A DNA stretch of 64,000 nt from Neorhizobium huautlense (GTDB taxonomy: Bacteria; Pseudomonadota; Alphaproteobacteria; Rhizobiales; Rhizobiaceae). A program made the position numbers and the translations under genes. Each line of letters starts with the position of its first letter. The stretch's first letter is position 1. The notes beneath the pieces were generated by a model. That model was not told the origin of the DNA and made no database searches. It saw only the letters and a list, made by a program, of their open reading frames with translations. Positions 18,553 to 28,267 of this stretch are shown piece after piece. The stretch covers positions 39,297 to 103,296 of the forward strand of contig NZ_PVBM01000022.1 of assembly GCF_002968575.1 (NCBI RefSeq), given 5' to 3'.

Positions 18553-19802
18553 CCGATATCGCGTGGATCGAACTTGCACTGACGGCCGCCCGGCCGCAGG
18601 CGCTCGGCGCCCTGCTTCGCTATTTCCGCGATCTCGACACTGCGGAAGAGGCGTTTCAGGAAGCCTGCCTGCGGGCCATCCGGACCTGGCCGGAAAAGGG
18701 TGCGCCGCGCGATCCGACCGCCTGGCTGATCTTCGTCGGCCGCAACAGCGGCATCGACGCGGTCCGCAAACGCGCCAAGAACGATCCGCTGCCGGAGGAG
18801 GAAGCCTTCTCCGATCTTTCCGACGCGGAAGACGATATCGCCGACCGGCTCGACAATTCCAACTATCGCGATGACATCCTGCGCCTGATGTTCATCTGCT
18901 GTCATCCGGACCTGCCGAATACCCAGCAGATCGCGCTGGCGCTCCGGATCGTTTCTGGGCTCACCGTGCCCCAGATCGCCCGCGCCTTCCTCGTCAGCGA
19001 GGCGGCGATGGAGCAGCGCATCACGCGGGCCAAGGCGCGCGTCGCAAAAGCGGGCGTCCCCTTCGAGACGCCGGATGCGGCCGAGCGGGCGAGACGGCTC
19101 GGCATCGTGTCCTCGATGATCTATCTCGTCTTCAACGAGGGATATTCCGCCGGCGTCAACAATCCCGACAATGCCGCCTTCTGCGAGGAGGCGATCAGGC
19201 TGGCCCGGCTACTCCTGCGCATCTTCCCGTCAGAACCCGAGATTATGGGCCTGCTCGCGCTGATGATGCTGCAGCATTCCCGCGCTGGAGCGCGTTTCGA
19301 TGGACAAGGCCAGATCATTTTGCTGGAAGACCAAAATCGCTCTCTGTGGGACCGCAAGCTGATCAACGAGGCCCTGGTGCTGCTCGACAAGGCGATCCGC
19401 CATCGCCAGCCCGGCCCCTATCAGGTGCAGGCGGCGATCTCCGCCGTGCATGCGCGCGCCGCCAGGCCCGAGGAGACAGATTGGGCGGAGATCAACCAGC
19501 TCTACGGTCTCCTGGAACGCCTCCGGCCCTCGCCTGTCGTCACCCTCAACCGGGCGGTCGCCGTCTCCAAACTCGAGGGTCCGGAACAAGCGCTCGAGCT
19601 GATCGCTCCGCTCTCCGAAAGGCTCGACGGCTATTTCTACTTCCACGGGGTGCGCGGCAGCTTCCTGATGCAGCTGGATCGCAAGGCCGAGGCGCGCGAA
19701 GCCTTCGACCGGGCGATCGCGCTCGCCAATTCTGCGGCCGAATGCGCCCATATCCGCCAGCAGATCGACAAGCTCGGCGCAGTTCCTTCGCCGGTGGAAT
19801 GA
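18549..19802 (+). CDS. ECF42-type RNA polymerase sigma factor with C-terminal TPR-like extension
   Basis: A 417-residue sigma factor. Region 2 is seen as LLRYFRDLDTAEEAFQEAC (about residues 20-50) and region 4 as LTVPQIARAFLVSEAAMEQRITRAK (about 140-165). Beyond these lies a 230-residue helical extension (DUF6596/TPR type) characteristic of ECF42. In that group the extension, not an anti-sigma factor, is thought to control activity, and the DGPF gene is the usual partner. The ATG is coupled to the DGPF stop. No anti-sigma gene is seen here, which fits. Confidence 0.92.
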   Translation: MTDIAWIELALTAARPQALGALLRYFRDLDTAEEAFQEACLRAIRTWPEKGAPRDPTAWLIFVGRNSGIDAVRKRAKNDPLPEEEAFSDLSDAEDDIADRLDNSNYRDDILRLMFICCHPDLPNTQQIALALRIVSGLTVPQIARAFLVSEAAMEQRITRAKARVAKAGVPFETPDAAERARRLGIVSSMIYLVFNEGYSAGVNNPDNAAFCEEAIRLARLLLRIFPSEPEIMGLLALMMLQHSRAGARFDGQGQIILLEDQNRSLWDRKLINEALVLLDKAIRHRQPGPYQVQAAISAVHARAARPEETDWAEINQLYGLLERLRPSPVVTLNRAVAVSKLEGPEQALELIAPLSERLDGYFYFHGVRGSFLMQLDRKAEAREAFDRAIALANSAAECAHIRQQIDKLGAVPSPVE

Positions 19803-19871
19803 CGGAAGGCTCCGCCATCCTTGTCAGCGAAGCGAGAGCAGGGTGGTCATGAGCCGCGCGTCCACGCGCAA

Positions 19872-20075
19872 TTACGGGCCGGTGCGAACAAGCGACGGGT
19901 CGATGCCGATGTCCCGGAGCTGGTCGTCGCTGAGTTCGTGCAGGGCCTTCAGAGTTCGCGCAAGGCCTGCCTGCCTGCGTTTCTCGCCGAACCAGAAGCC
20001 TGCGGCTCCGATCAGGAGATCGATCAGTCCTCGAGTGAGGCGGGTGGTGTTGGTGGTGGTCAGGGTATTGGTCAT
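19872..20075 (-). CDS. DUF1127 small protein with basic helix
   Basis: A 67-residue frame starting at 20075 with GGAG eight bases upstream. The C-terminal half (LARTLKALHELSDDQLRDIGIDPSLV) is a clear DUF1127 motif, and the N-terminus is Thr-rich. It is the second DUF1127 member in the window and like the first is short and of unknown mechanism. It runs opposite to the sigma and AHSA1 genes on either side. Confidence 0.88.
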   Translation of the reverse strand: MTNTLTTTNTTRLTRGLIDLLIGAAGFWFGEKRRQAGLARTLKALHELSDDQLRDIGIDPSLVRTGP

Positions 20076-20316
20076 TACGGATCTCCCGAAAAACGCGGCA
20101 AGTCGATTTTGCGATGGCGGGAGGATCGCATCGCAGCGTCTGCCCAGCGTGCGGACGGCCGTGAAATTTCCGTCAAATCGACGGTCGCGAGGATGTCTTT
20201 GATATCCTCGACAAAAATACCCGAAATCTTTGCTCGTGCTGTCGGATTTCCTTTGGGCCGCTCGTCCTTGGGGCAACATCTGATAGGATGTCTTTCAAAC
20301 CATGGGAGATGGAAAA

Positions 20317-20787
20317 ATGACTGCCAATACTGCTGCTTACGCCCTGCAGCTCGTACGCGAGATCGACGCGCCGGCCGAACAGCTTTTCAAGGCCTGGACC
20401 ACACCGGAGAGAATGGGCGAATGGTTCTGCCCGAAGCCATGGAAGGTGACCGAGGCCAGGGTCGACCTGCGTCCCGGCGGATCCAGTTACATCCTCATGG
20501 AAGGTCCGGACGGCGAGAAGATCCCCAGTCACGGGGTCTATCTGGAAGTCGTGCCGAACAGGAAACTGGTCTTCACCGACGCTTACACGAGCGCCTGGGT
20601 GCCGTCGGAAAAGCCGTTCATGACGGCAGTGGTCGAATTCGAGGACCTTGGCAACGGCCGCACCCGCTATACCGCGACCGCCCTGCACTGGACGGAAGAG
20701 GATAAAAAAGCCCATGAGGAAATGGGCTTTCACGAAGGCTGGGGCACCGTGGCGGATCAGCTCGCCCAGATCGCTAGGACTTTCTGA
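20317..20787 (+). CDS. SRPBCC/AHSA1-family ligand-binding protein
   Basis: A 156-residue START-like protein. The family signature is VREIDAPAEQLFKAWTTPE, followed by WFCPKPW, PDGEKIPSHGVYLEV and a C-terminal HEGWGTVADQLA stretch. Proteins of this subfamily bind hydrophobic ligands in a helix-grip pocket; none is known here. They commonly neighbour VOC and DGPF genes and ECF sigma factors. The start at 20317 has GGGAG eight bases upstream; an ATG five codons earlier lacks one. Confidence 0.9.
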   Translation: MTANTAAYALQLVREIDAPAEQLFKAWTTPERMGEWFCPKPWKVTEARVDLRPGGSSYILMEGPDGEKIPSHGVYLEVVPNRKLVFTDAYTSAWVPSEKPFMTAVVEFEDLGNGRTRYTATALHWTEEDKKAHEEMGFHEGWGTVADQLAQIARTF

Positions 20788-20798
20788 AAGAACGAATC

Positions 20799-20830
20799 AA
20801 ATCGGGGAGATGGCGCCATCTCCTCGATTT
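20799..20830 (+). terminator. Hairpin after the AHSA1 gene
   Basis: A near-perfect 32-base palindrome, centred on GGAGATGGC/GCCATCTCC (20806-20823), with AAATCG and CGATTT as its outer arms. It starts 11 bases after the stop codon and is followed by TTCGATT. A likely terminator, without a long T tract. Confidence 0.6.
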
Positions 20831-21074
20831 TCGATTCAACGGTTTTGTAACCCGCCAGCAGATCAGAACGGGTTCCGAAAAAAGCACGAGAGCGTCGCCG
20901 TTCTGTTCGAGACGATGTTCCGCCCGATACCATTGAAGTTGTGAATGGTCTAAGATCAGTATCGAAATTGCTTGAGGCGGAACGGCCGGCTGGTGATATA
21001 GTGACGTGCAGGACAATTTCAGGTGGTGCCTTCAACCTGCGTCAGGCAGTTCCCGCAATGATCTGGAGCTCTTC

Positions 21075-22544
21075 GTGGTTGCACATCCGGCGGCGAAAGA
21101 CGAACATCCGGCCTTTTCCGGCACCGGGGAAATGGGAAACCTGATCAGGCGTTTCGACTGGTCGAAAACACCGCTCGGGCCGATTTCGGATTGGCCGCAA
21201 AGTCTCAGAACCGTGACCGGCATGCTGCTTCTGTCACCCGTGCCCATTGTGGTTCTGTGGGGTGCCGACGGCATCATGATCTATAACGACGCCTATTCCG
21301 TTTTTGCCGGGGAGCGCCACCCGCAACTGCTCGGATCGAAGGTCCGGGAAGGCTGGGAAGAGGTCGCGGACTTCAACGACAACGTGATGAAGATCTGCAT
21401 GGCCGGCGGCGTGCTCTCCTACGAGAACCAGAAGCTCACGCTTGTCCGTCACGGCGAGCCGGAGCCGGTGTGGATGAACCTGGACTATTCTCCGGTCCTC
21501 GACGAAAGTGGCGAACCCGCCGGCGTCATTGCAATCGTGGTGGAAACCACCAAGAGCGTCCTGGGGCAACGCAGGCTTCGCGAGAGCGAGGGGCGCTTCA
21601 GGGCTCTTACCAATGCCACGTCCGATGTCGTCTATTCCATGAGTGCGGACTGGAAGGAGATGCGCCAGCTCGACGGGCGGGGCTTTCTCGCCAATACGGA
21701 AAGCCCGCGCATCGCCTGGCAGGAACTCTATCTTTTCCCCGAGGACCGGGAATACATACAGTCGGTGATCGACGAGGCGATCCGCACGAAGAGCGTCTTC
21801 CAGCTCGAACACCGCGTCCGGCGCGCGGACGGTACGGTCGGCTGGACCTCGTCGCGGGCCGTGCCGATCTTCGATGAAAGCGGGCGGATCGTGGAATGGT
21901 TTGGCGCTGCGTCCGACATCACCCAGCGACGACAGAACGAGGAGCATCTCAAGCTCGTCGTCCACGAGCTCAATCACCGCGTCAAGAACAACCTGGCCAT
22001 GATCCAGGCGATCGCCATGCAGACCTTCCGGAAAAACACCGACCTGAAGGACGCGCAGATGCGCTTTTCCGCCCGCATAGTGGCGCTCGGCCAGGCGAAC
22101 GATCTTCTGACCGGCGAGCGCTGGGCAGGCGCCTCGCTGCGCGGTGCCGTCGAGCAGGCCGTCCGACCCCATTGCCCGGAGAAGGACCGCTGCGTTATCG
22201 AGGGCGACGACGTCACGCTTTCGGCGAAGACCGCGCTCGCCCTGACGCTCGCCATGCATGAAATGGCCACCAATGCGCTCAAATACGGCGCCTGGTCGAA
22301 TTCCTCGGGAAAGGTATCCGTCTCATGGTCCACCTATCTGAAGGACGGCGCAAAGCGTCTGCGGATCGAATGGCGCGAGGAGGGCGGTCCGAGCGTGCGG
22401 CCGCCGGATCAGCGTGGATTCGGATCGGCACTGATCGAGCGGGGACTGGCAAGAGAAGTGGGTGGAGAGGCCAAGATGGAATTCTTGCCGGATGGTTTCG
22501 TCTGCAGGATCGACGCATCCGAATCCGTTTATGCGAGCCGCTGA
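21075..22544 (+). CDS. HWE-family sensor histidine kinase with PAS domains
   Basis: A kinase of about 489 residues. Two PAS-type sensor regions are followed by the HWE kinase core: the HELNHRVKN box (about 297-305), which carries the phospho-accepting histidine, then HEMATNALKYGAW and the C-terminal GFGSALIERGL nucleotide-binding region. There is no membrane segment, so it senses a cytoplasmic signal. I place the start at GTG 21075 because GGAG lies six bases upstream; a longer GTG-initiated form from 21006 has no ribosome site. It is followed by a response regulator one base after the stop and is likely its kinase. Confidence 0.9.
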   Translation: MVAHPAAKDEHPAFSGTGEMGNLIRRFDWSKTPLGPISDWPQSLRTVTGMLLLSPVPIVVLWGADGIMIYNDAYSVFAGERHPQLLGSKVREGWEEVADFNDNVMKICMAGGVLSYENQKLTLVRHGEPEPVWMNLDYSPVLDESGEPAGVIAIVVETTKSVLGQRRLRESEGRFRALTNATSDVVYSMSADWKEMRQLDGRGFLANTESPRIAWQELYLFPEDREYIQSVIDEAIRTKSVFQLEHRVRRADGTVGWTSSRAVPIFDESGRIVEWFGAASDITQRRQNEEHLKLVVHELNHRVKNNLAMIQAIAMQTFRKNTDLKDAQMRFSARIVALGQANDLLTGERWAGASLRGAVEQAVRPHCPEKDRCVIEGDDVTLSAKTALALTLAMHEMATNALKYGAWSNSSGKVSVSWSTYLKDGAKRLRIEWREEGGPSVRPPDQRGFGSALIERGLAREVGGEAKMEFLPDGFVCRIDASESVYASR

Positions 22545-22545
22545 G

Positions 22546-22908
22546 ATGACGTTGCGAATTCTTGTTGTCGAGGACGAGATGACCATCTCGCTGCTGGTCG
22601 AGGACATGCTGACCGAGCTCGGCCATGAGGTCGTCGATCTCGCCATGCGCCTGAAGCAGGCGGAGGAAATGGCGGCGACCTTCGACATCGATCTGGCCAT
22701 ACTCGACGTCAATCTGGACGGGCACAAATCCTTTCCCGTCGCAGACATCCTCGCCGCCCGCGGCATTCCGTTCGTTTTCGCGACGGGATATGGTGCTGCC
22801 GGCATCGATCCAGGCTATCAGCAATGGCCCGTCATCACCAAGCCGTTCCTGATCGATGACCTGCGGCGGGCGGTCGAACTGCTGGCCCCGCCGCCGGCTG
22901 CCGCTTGA
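22546..22908 (+). CDS. Single-domain response regulator
   Basis: A 120-residue receiver domain with no output domain. Acidic pocket VVEDE (residues 8-12), phospho-acceptor D54 (AILDVNLDG) and the conserved lysine of ITKPF are visible. It starts one base after the HWE kinase stop, so the two are translated together. Such CheY-like proteins act by binding partner proteins, for instance in the general stress or phosphorelay pathways of alphaproteobacteria; the partner is unknown. Confidence 0.93.
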   Translation: MTLRILVVEDEMTISLLVEDMLTELGHEVVDLAMRLKQAEEMAATFDIDLAILDVNLDGHKSFPVADILAARGIPFVFATGYGAAGIDPGYQQWPVITKPFLIDDLRRAVELLAPPPAAA

Positions 22909-23019
22909 CGCTACTCCGCAACCTATCCAATCGATCGAACAGATCCTTCGAAAGTTTCGCGTTTGCGCGCCGGCGGCTGGATAACTATCTGACCGACATC
23001 AACGAACGGATTTTTCGCG

Positions 23020-24102
23020 ATGGAACTTGGACTGCACACCTTCGGCGATGTCGATGCCGCTGCACTCGACAAGGGCGCGGAAGGCGCCCGCCGGATCAGG
23101 GATCTTCTGGAGGAAATCGAGCTCGCCGACCAGGTGGGGCTCGACGTCTTCGGGCTTGGCGAACATCACCGCCCCGACTACGTGGTGTCCTCGCCCGCGG
23201 TGGTGCTTGCCGCCGCTGCGGCGCGAACGAAGACCATCCGCCTGACCAGCGCCGTCTCGGTGCTGAGTTCGGATGACCCGGTGCGGGTTTTCCAGCAGTT
23301 TTCGACGCTCGACCTCATTTCGAACGGCCGGGCGGAGATCATGGCGGGCCGAGGCTCGTTCATCGAATCCTTCCCGCTCTTCGGCTATGACCTCGGCGAC
23401 TACGACCAGTTGTTTACGGAGAAGCTGGATCTGTTGCTGGCGATCCGCGATGAGGAGATCGTGACCTGGTCGGAGGGCCAGCTGCGGCCGGCCATCAACG
23501 GCCGCGGCGTCTATCCGCGTCCGCTCCAGGATCCGCTGCCGGTCTGGATTGCCGTCGGCGGCACGCCGCAGTCGGTCGCCCGCGCCGGTGCGCTCGGCCT
23601 GCCGCTGGCCGTCGCCATCATCGGCGGAGAATATCCGCGGTTTGCGCCCTTCTTCAACCTCTATCGCGAGGCTGCCCGCCGGGCCGGCCAGGATGCCGCA
23701 AAGCTCAAGACCAGCATCAACGTGCACGGCTTCATCGCCGATACGACGGAGACGGCTGCCGACCAGTTCTATGGCCCGCAGGCGGAAGTGATGAACCGCA
23801 TCGGCCGCGAGCGCGGCTGGGGACCGACCAGCCGGGCACATTTCGACCAGTCGCGCGGGCCGCTCGGCAATCTTTTCGTCGGCGAACCGGAACTGGTGGC
23901 GGAAAAGATCATTGCCGCGCATCAGGTGTTCGGCATGGACCGGTTTCTGCTGCAGATGGCGATCGGCCCCATGCCGCACGACCAGATCATGCGTGGCATC
24001 GAGCTTTACGGCACGAAAGTCGCCCCGATCGTCAGAAAAGAGGTCGGAGCTGTCAGAAAAGAATTGACGGGCGGCGGCGATGGGGCGAAACCCGCCGCCT
24101 GA
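23020..24102 (+). CDS. LLM-class flavin-dependent oxidoreductase
   Basis: A 360-residue luciferase-like monooxygenase. The sequence begins [11 protein letters not shown] and has [28 protein letters not shown] and [13 protein letters not shown], which identify the bacterial LLM family using FMN or F420. The substrate is unknown. The last 20 residues are glycine- and lysine-rich and uninformative. It starts about 110 bases after the response regulator and could share its transcript. The methionine aminopeptidase follows in the same direction, 25 bases on. Confidence 0.92.
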   Translation: MELGLHTFGDVDAAALDKGAEGARRIRDLLEEIELADQVGLDVFGLGEHHRPDYVVSSPAVVLAAAAARTKTIRLTSAVSVLSSDDPVRVFQQFSTLDLISNGRAEIMAGRGSFIESFPLFGYDLGDYDQLFTEKLDLLLAIRDEEIVTWSEGQLRPAINGRGVYPRPLQDPLPVWIAVGGTPQSVARAGALGLPLAVAIIGGEYPRFAPFFNLYREAARRAGQDAAKLKTSINVHGFIADTTETAADQFYGPQAEVMNRIGRERGWGPTSRAHFDQSRGPLGNLFVGEPELVAEKIIAAHQVFGMDRFLLQMAIGPMPHDQIMRGIELYGTKVAPIVRKEVGAVRKELTGGGDGAKPAA

Positions 24103-24127
24103 CGGACAAGGACGAAGACGGGCACCC

Positions 24128-24883
24128 ATGGTCATTTCCACCGAAGACGAACTCGCGAAGCTGAAGGAGATCGGAAAGCTTTGCGCGCAGGCGATGGAGG
24201 CGATGGGCAAGGCGCTGGAGCCGGGGATCACCACCCGCGAACTGGACGATATCGGCCGCAGGATGCTTGAAAATGCCGGCGCCCAATCGGCGCCGGAGAC
24301 CTGCTACCAGTTCCCTGCCGCCACCTGCATCAGCGTCAACGAGGAAGTGGCCCACGGGATTCCGGGCGACCGGGTGATCAAGGCGGGCGATCTCGTCAAT
24401 ATCGACGTCTCGGCGGTGAAGGACGGCTTTTTCGGCGATACCGGGGCCTCCTTTGCCGTGCCGCCGGTGAAGCGCGAGATCGAAAAGCTCTGCCGCGACG
24501 GACGGCGGGCGCTCTGGACCGGTCTGCAGCAGGTGAAGACCGGCAAGCCGATCGCCGGCATCGGCAATGCCATCGGCGCGTTTGCCAAGAAGAACCGCTA
24601 CACGCTGATCACCAATCTATCGAGCCACGGCATCGGCCGTTCGCTCCACGAGGAGCCGAAGGAAGTGCCGACCTGGCCGGATTCGGACGAGGACCGGATC
24701 CTGGAGGAGGGGCTGGTCCTCACCGTCGAGCCGTTCCTTTCGCTCGGCGCCAACTGGGCCGAGGACGGAGGCAACGGCGACGTCTGGACACTCTACAGCG
24801 ACCCGAAGGCACCGACAGTGCAATACGAGCATACGGTAGTGGTGACCCGCAACGGACCAATGATCCTGACGCTTCCGGCGTAA
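24128..24883 (+). CDS. map: Type I methionine aminopeptidase
   Basis: A 251-residue enzyme that removes the initiator methionine. The dinuclear metal ligands are the two Asp of NIDVSAVKDGFFGDTG, the His of SSHGIGRSLHEEP, and the Glu residues of LTVEPF and QYEHTV. The start at 24128 (MVISTEDELAK) is typical of the family. Many rhizobia have two paralogues; this short form with a simple N-terminus may be the secondary one, which cannot be checked here. It ends four bases before a convergent small gene. Confidence 0.94.
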   Translation: MVISTEDELAKLKEIGKLCAQAMEAMGKALEPGITTRELDDIGRRMLENAGAQSAPETCYQFPAATCISVNEEVAHGIPGDRVIKAGDLVNIDVSAVKDGFFGDTGASFAVPPVKREIEKLCRDGRRALWTGLQQVKTGKPIAGIGNAIGAFAKKNRYTLITNLSSHGIGRSLHEEPKEVPTWPDSDEDRILEEGLVLTVEPFLSLGANWAEDGGNGDVWTLYSDPKAPTVQYEHTVVVTRNGPMILTLPA

Positions 24884-24886
24884 GAT

Positions 24887-25102
24887 TTAGGAAAGTTCGC
24901 TCTGTTCGGATATCGCTGCGACGCGCCGATAGAAGGCCTCGACACGTTCCTCGTTCAGATGTCCGAGACGCTGTCGGGTGTGAACGCGAGCAGCGCTTTC
25001 CAGCAATTGCGCAAAGGCGGCATAGCCGACATGGTCGGCCCTGCGGACCTGCGCGATGAGCGGGTCGACGAGCACTTCCGATAAGGTCAGGTCGGTGTCC
25101 AT
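24887..25102 (-). CDS. Hypothetical 71-residue protein
   Basis: A short protein starting at ATG 25102, with an excellent GGAGGA six bases upstream, that ends SEQSELS. It is mostly alpha-helical, charged, with no membrane segment and no recognisable motif (HVGYAAFAQLLESAARVHTRQRLGHL in the middle). I do not recognise the family. The strong ribosome site and the codon composition support a real gene. It converges on map and is divergent from the MFS gene. Confidence 0.7.
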   Translation of the reverse strand: MDTDLTLSEVLVDPLIAQVRRADHVGYAAFAQLLESAARVHTRQRLGHLNEERVEAFYRRVAAISEQSELS

Positions 25103-25296
25103 GTTCAATCCTCCGCCGTGCAATATGACGACACGCTAAGATTGCCTTGCATTCATGACAGCAACAAGACGAAAGTCGTATTGCGGCGCATCAAATCGTC
25201 GCGGCAGTTGCGTGATGATTCGTGATCAGCCAGTCTGATTGCAGGGATGACAATTCCTGATTTGTGCCGACGGGCCGCGGCTGCGATAAGCGAACC

Positions 25297-26472
25297 ATGC
25301 TGCAGAAGAACACCGAGCATTCCAGCCATCCTCTGTTGATCGGATTTGCCGGCGCCATCGCCATGGCGGCGGCGATGGGGTTCGGGCGTTTCTTCTACAC
25401 GCCGATCCTGCCCGGCATGATGGGCGGAATTCCGCTTTCGGCAGCCGATGCCGGTTTTATCGCGGCGGGCAATTTCGCCGGTTACCTGGCCGGCGCGATC
25501 CTCTCGGCCTATGGCTGGGCGGCGGCGCGCGAACGGCAGGCGGCGCTTGGCGGGCTGCTGGCGACGGCCATTCTGCTCGCGGCGATGGCCGCAACCACGT
25601 CGGTCTTCGCCTTCACCGTCATCCGCTTCCTTGCCGGTCTCGCAAGCGCCCTTGCGATGATCTTCACCTCGTCGATCGTGCTGCCCCATGCGGCCGGCCG
25701 GGACAATGTGAACGTCCTGCATTTCGGCGGCGTCGGAGCGGGGATCGCGCTTTCCTCGGCGCTTGTGCTCACCGTCAATGCGCTCGCCGGTGACGGGTCG
25801 CACGGCTGGCGGGCGAACTGGCTCGCCGGGGCTGCGATCGTTGCCGTCATATCGGCCGTTGTCGCGCGGCTGCTGCCGCACGCAGCATCGGTGGCCGGTG
25901 CGGCTGTGGAGCCGCCGCTTCGCTGGCGCCTGCCGCTCGTCCTTCTCACCGCCTCCTACGGGTTGTTCGGCTTTGGATACGTCATCACCGCGACCTTTCT
26001 CGTGGCGATCGCACGTATGGGGGAGGCCGGGCCCATCGTGGAATTCCTCGCCTGGTTCCTGACCGGCACGGCTGCGGCCGTTTCGCTTCTCCTCTGGCGC
26101 CCGGCCGCGCGGCGATACGGACTGGGGCTGACCTATGTCGCGGCGCTCGGGCTGCAGGCGATCGGGGTGCTCGGTTCCGTCCTGCTGCCGCCGACGGCGG
26201 GCGCGCTCGCCGGCGGACTTCTGCTCGGCGCTACTTTCATGGTGGTGACAGCTTACGGGCTGCAGATCGCCCGCGCGCTGTCGCCGGACAGCCCGCGTCG
26301 GGCGCTCGCCTTCATGACCGCGGCCTTCGGCACCGGCCAGATCATCGGCCCGCTGGTGGCAGGCTGGGTGGCGGAGCGAAGCGGCAGCTTTACGCTCCCG
26401 ACCATTCTTGCGGCAGCCGTCCTCGTCGGCTGCGTCCTGCTCGCATTGCCGGTTGCACGGCAGCGGAGCTAA
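25297..26472 (+). CDS. YbfB/YjiJ-family MFS transporter
   Basis: A 391-residue major-facilitator protein with about twelve hydrophobic helices. The N-terminal MGFGRFFYTPILPGM motif is the mark of the YbfB/YjiJ subfamily, and the GQIIGPLVAGW region lies in the C-terminal half. The substrate is unknown; related proteins are usually called sugar-phosphate or drug exporters without proof. The ATG at 25297 follows weak ribosome-like sequence, but the first helix begins at residue 12, so the start is sound. Confidence 0.9.
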   Translation: MLQKNTEHSSHPLLIGFAGAIAMAAAMGFGRFFYTPILPGMMGGIPLSAADAGFIAAGNFAGYLAGAILSAYGWAAARERQAALGGLLATAILLAAMAATTSVFAFTVIRFLAGLASALAMIFTSSIVLPHAAGRDNVNVLHFGGVGAGIALSSALVLTVNALAGDGSHGWRANWLAGAAIVAVISAVVARLLPHAASVAGAAVEPPLRWRLPLVLLTASYGLFGFGYVITATFLVAIARMGEAGPIVEFLAWFLTGTAAAVSLLLWRPAARRYGLGLTYVAALGLQAIGVLGSVLLPPTAGALAGGLLLGATFMVVTAYGLQIARALSPDSPRRALAFMTAAFGTGQIIGPLVAGWVAERSGSFTLPTILAAAVLVGCVLLALPVARQRS

Positions 26473-26482
26473 TAATCTCATG

Positions 26483-26498
26483 GTTACAATTGTGTAAC
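26483..26498. promoter_or_regulatory. Inverted repeat upstream of bacA
   Basis: GTTACA at 26483-26488 and TGTAAC at 26493-26498 are perfect inverted halves around ATTG. It lies 104 bases before the bacA start and 11 after the MFS stop. A regulator site is possible; none can be named. Confidence 0.35.
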
Positions 26499-26503
26499 GA
26501 TCA

Positions 26504-26523
26504 AATGCGGCCATTGCCGCATT
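26504..26523 (+). terminator. Short hairpin between MFS gene and bacA
   Basis: AATGCGGC at 26504-26511 pairs perfectly with GCCGCATT at 26516-26523 across a four-base loop. No strong T tract follows, so termination of the MFS transcript is possible but uncertain. Confidence 0.4.
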
Positions 26524-26601
26524 CTTGGAACTGCCTTAGTTTCGCGCTCTACAGTCGTTCCCGACCGTCACAGATCTCGAACTCAGGAAAGCCAAAGCTC
26601 C

Positions 26602-27879
26602 GTGTTCCATTCGTTCTTTCCCCGTCCGAAGTTATTTTTCACATCCGCTGCCATCTGGGCAGTGATCGTAGTTGCGATATGGTACGCGGGCGGCGGCAAT
26701 CTCGGGGGCTTTATCGGCCTGCCACCGGATGCGCCGGATGCTCAACCGATTATTGGCGTCTCGGTCTTCCTGTCGCTGCCGTTCCTGTGGTTCTACATTT
26801 ACTTCGCGGTTGCGGTGGCGCTGTTCTACGCATTCTGGAATGTCTACTCTCCGCATCCATGGCAGCGCTGGTCTATCCTGGGTTCCGCACTTATCCTCTT
26901 CATCGTGTACTTCCAGGTCCAGGTGTCGGTCGCGGTCAACAACTGGTACGGCCCGTTCTGGGACTATGTCCAGGGGATCATGTCGAAGCAGACGACAAGC
27001 ACGGTCGAAAACTTCTACGAACAGGTCGGAAGCTTTGCATGGCTTGCACTATTAGGCATGAATGTCTCCGTGTTGAACGCGTTTTTCGTAAGCCATTGGA
27101 TATTCCGGTGGCGGAATGCGATGAACGACTACTACATGGAGCATTGGCAGAAGCTCCGTCACATCGAAGGCGCGTCTCAGCGTGTCCAGGAGGATACGAT
27201 GCGTTTCTCTCAGATCATGGAGGGGCTAGGCGTTGCTTTAATCGACTCCATCATGACGCTGATCGCGTTCATGCCAGTGCTCGTCAGACTATCCGCGAAC
27301 GTCACCGAGCTTCCGATCGTCGGCGCCATTCCCCATCCCCTCGTTTCGGCCGCGATCTTCTGGTCAATCTTCGGGACGGTTTGCCTCATAGTCGCGGGCT
27401 ATCGGCTTCCGGGGCTGCAGTTCCGCAACCAGCGGGTCGAAGCCGCCTACCGCAAGGAACTGGTCTACGGCGAGGACCATGCGGATCGCGCCCAGCCGGC
27501 GACCGTGCAGGAACTTTTTAACCGTGTCCGGACCAACTATTTCACGCTCTATTTCCACTACGTCTACTTCAATGTCGTCCGCTATTCCTATCTCCAGGCG
27601 AACGGCATCTTTTCGCTTTTGATCCTGGGACCTGCGATGGTCGCAGGCAGCGTGTCGCTCGGGGCGTTCAACCAGATCAGTTCTGCGTTCGGGCAGGTTT
27701 CGAGCTCGTTCCAGTTCCTAGTCAACTCGTGGTCAACCATCGTGGAACTGATCTCCGTCCATAAACGTCTTCGCGCGTTCGAAGCGGCGATCGATGACGA
27801 ACCTTTGCCGGAAATCGATCAGCATTATCTGGAGCGCGAAGCGGTAGGTGGAGAACTGGCAGCCGACAAGCCCACCTGA
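26602..27879 (+). CDS. bacA: BacA/SbmA-family peptide transporter
   Basis: A 425-residue inner-membrane protein. The start [14 protein letters not shown] and several conserved stretches ([52 protein letters not shown]) identify BacA/SbmA, which imports proline-rich and NCR-type peptides and is required for chronic nodule infection in Sinorhizobium. Several hydrophobic helices fit. Translation starts with GTG at 26602, which gives the family N-terminus. A terminator follows 40 bases after the stop. Alone among its neighbours its third codon positions are a little less GC-rich, not strongly enough to argue transfer. Confidence 0.94.
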   Translation: MFHSFFPRPKLFFTSAAIWAVIVVAIWYAGGGNLGGFIGLPPDAPDAQPIIGVSVFLSLPFLWFYIYFAVAVALFYAFWNVYSPHPWQRWSILGSALILFIVYFQVQVSVAVNNWYGPFWDYVQGIMSKQTTSTVENFYEQVGSFAWLALLGMNVSVLNAFFVSHWIFRWRNAMNDYYMEHWQKLRHIEGASQRVQEDTMRFSQIMEGLGVALIDSIMTLIAFMPVLVRLSANVTELPIVGAIPHPLVSAAIFWSIFGTVCLIVAGYRLPGLQFRNQRVEAAYRKELVYGEDHADRAQPATVQELFNRVRTNYFTLYFHYVYFNVVRYSYLQANGIFSLLILGPAMVAGSVSLGAFNQISSAFGQVSSSFQFLVNSWSTIVELISVHKRLRAFEAAIDDEPLPEIDQHYLEREAVGGELAADKPT

Positions 27880-27918
27880 ACTTGAGGCGCCGAATTCAGT
27901 CAGATGCAGCACGTTTGG

Positions 27919-27953
27919 CCGCGCCGGATCGTCACTCCGGCGCGGTTTTGTTT
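27919..27953 (+). terminator. Intrinsic terminator of bacA
   Basis: A perfect 10-bp stem (CCGCGCCGGA at 27919-27928 with its complement at 27936-27945), a seven-base loop and a TTTTGTTT tail. Forty bases after the bacA stop. Confidence 0.93.
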
Positions 27954-28267
27954 CGGGACTGGAGCAGGCGGGGTATTTCAAGGGTGTTGATGTCAGGCTT
28001 TCCGCCTGCCCCGACCGTTTTCATGGTTTTCAGAGGATTTCCCAGCCCTCTTCGGCCACGTCCACGACCATCACCGGAAACCGAGTTTCGAACCCAGAGG
28101 AGAAGGTCGGTTCGCGAACCCGGTTTCCCGTCCGATGACTGGGAAGATTATGGCTCGGGTTCGCGAGGCGGGGATAAGACGGGGACGTGAGGGGAGATAG
28201 GCGGTTCAAACCAGGAGGGAAATTTTTTGCAGCGGGGCAAATTGTCCCCTCCCGGCAGGGTTTATCT
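27954..28267. other. Non-coding stretch without recognisable gene
   Basis: About 310 bases between the bacA terminator and the deacetylase stop. It holds two GGTTCGCGA-like motifs, a short palindrome GGTTCGCGAACC near 28112 and a GGGGCAAATTGTCCCC hairpin near 28235 that may end the deacetylase transcript. No frame with sensible codon use and no tRNA cloverleaf can be drawn. Confidence 0.5.

Noticed and set aside
27954..28267. Possible tRNA-like or repeat structure with GGTTCGCGA motifs
   Set aside because: No acceptor stem, anticodon arm or CCA-adjacent pairing can be drawn; motifs are short and irregular.
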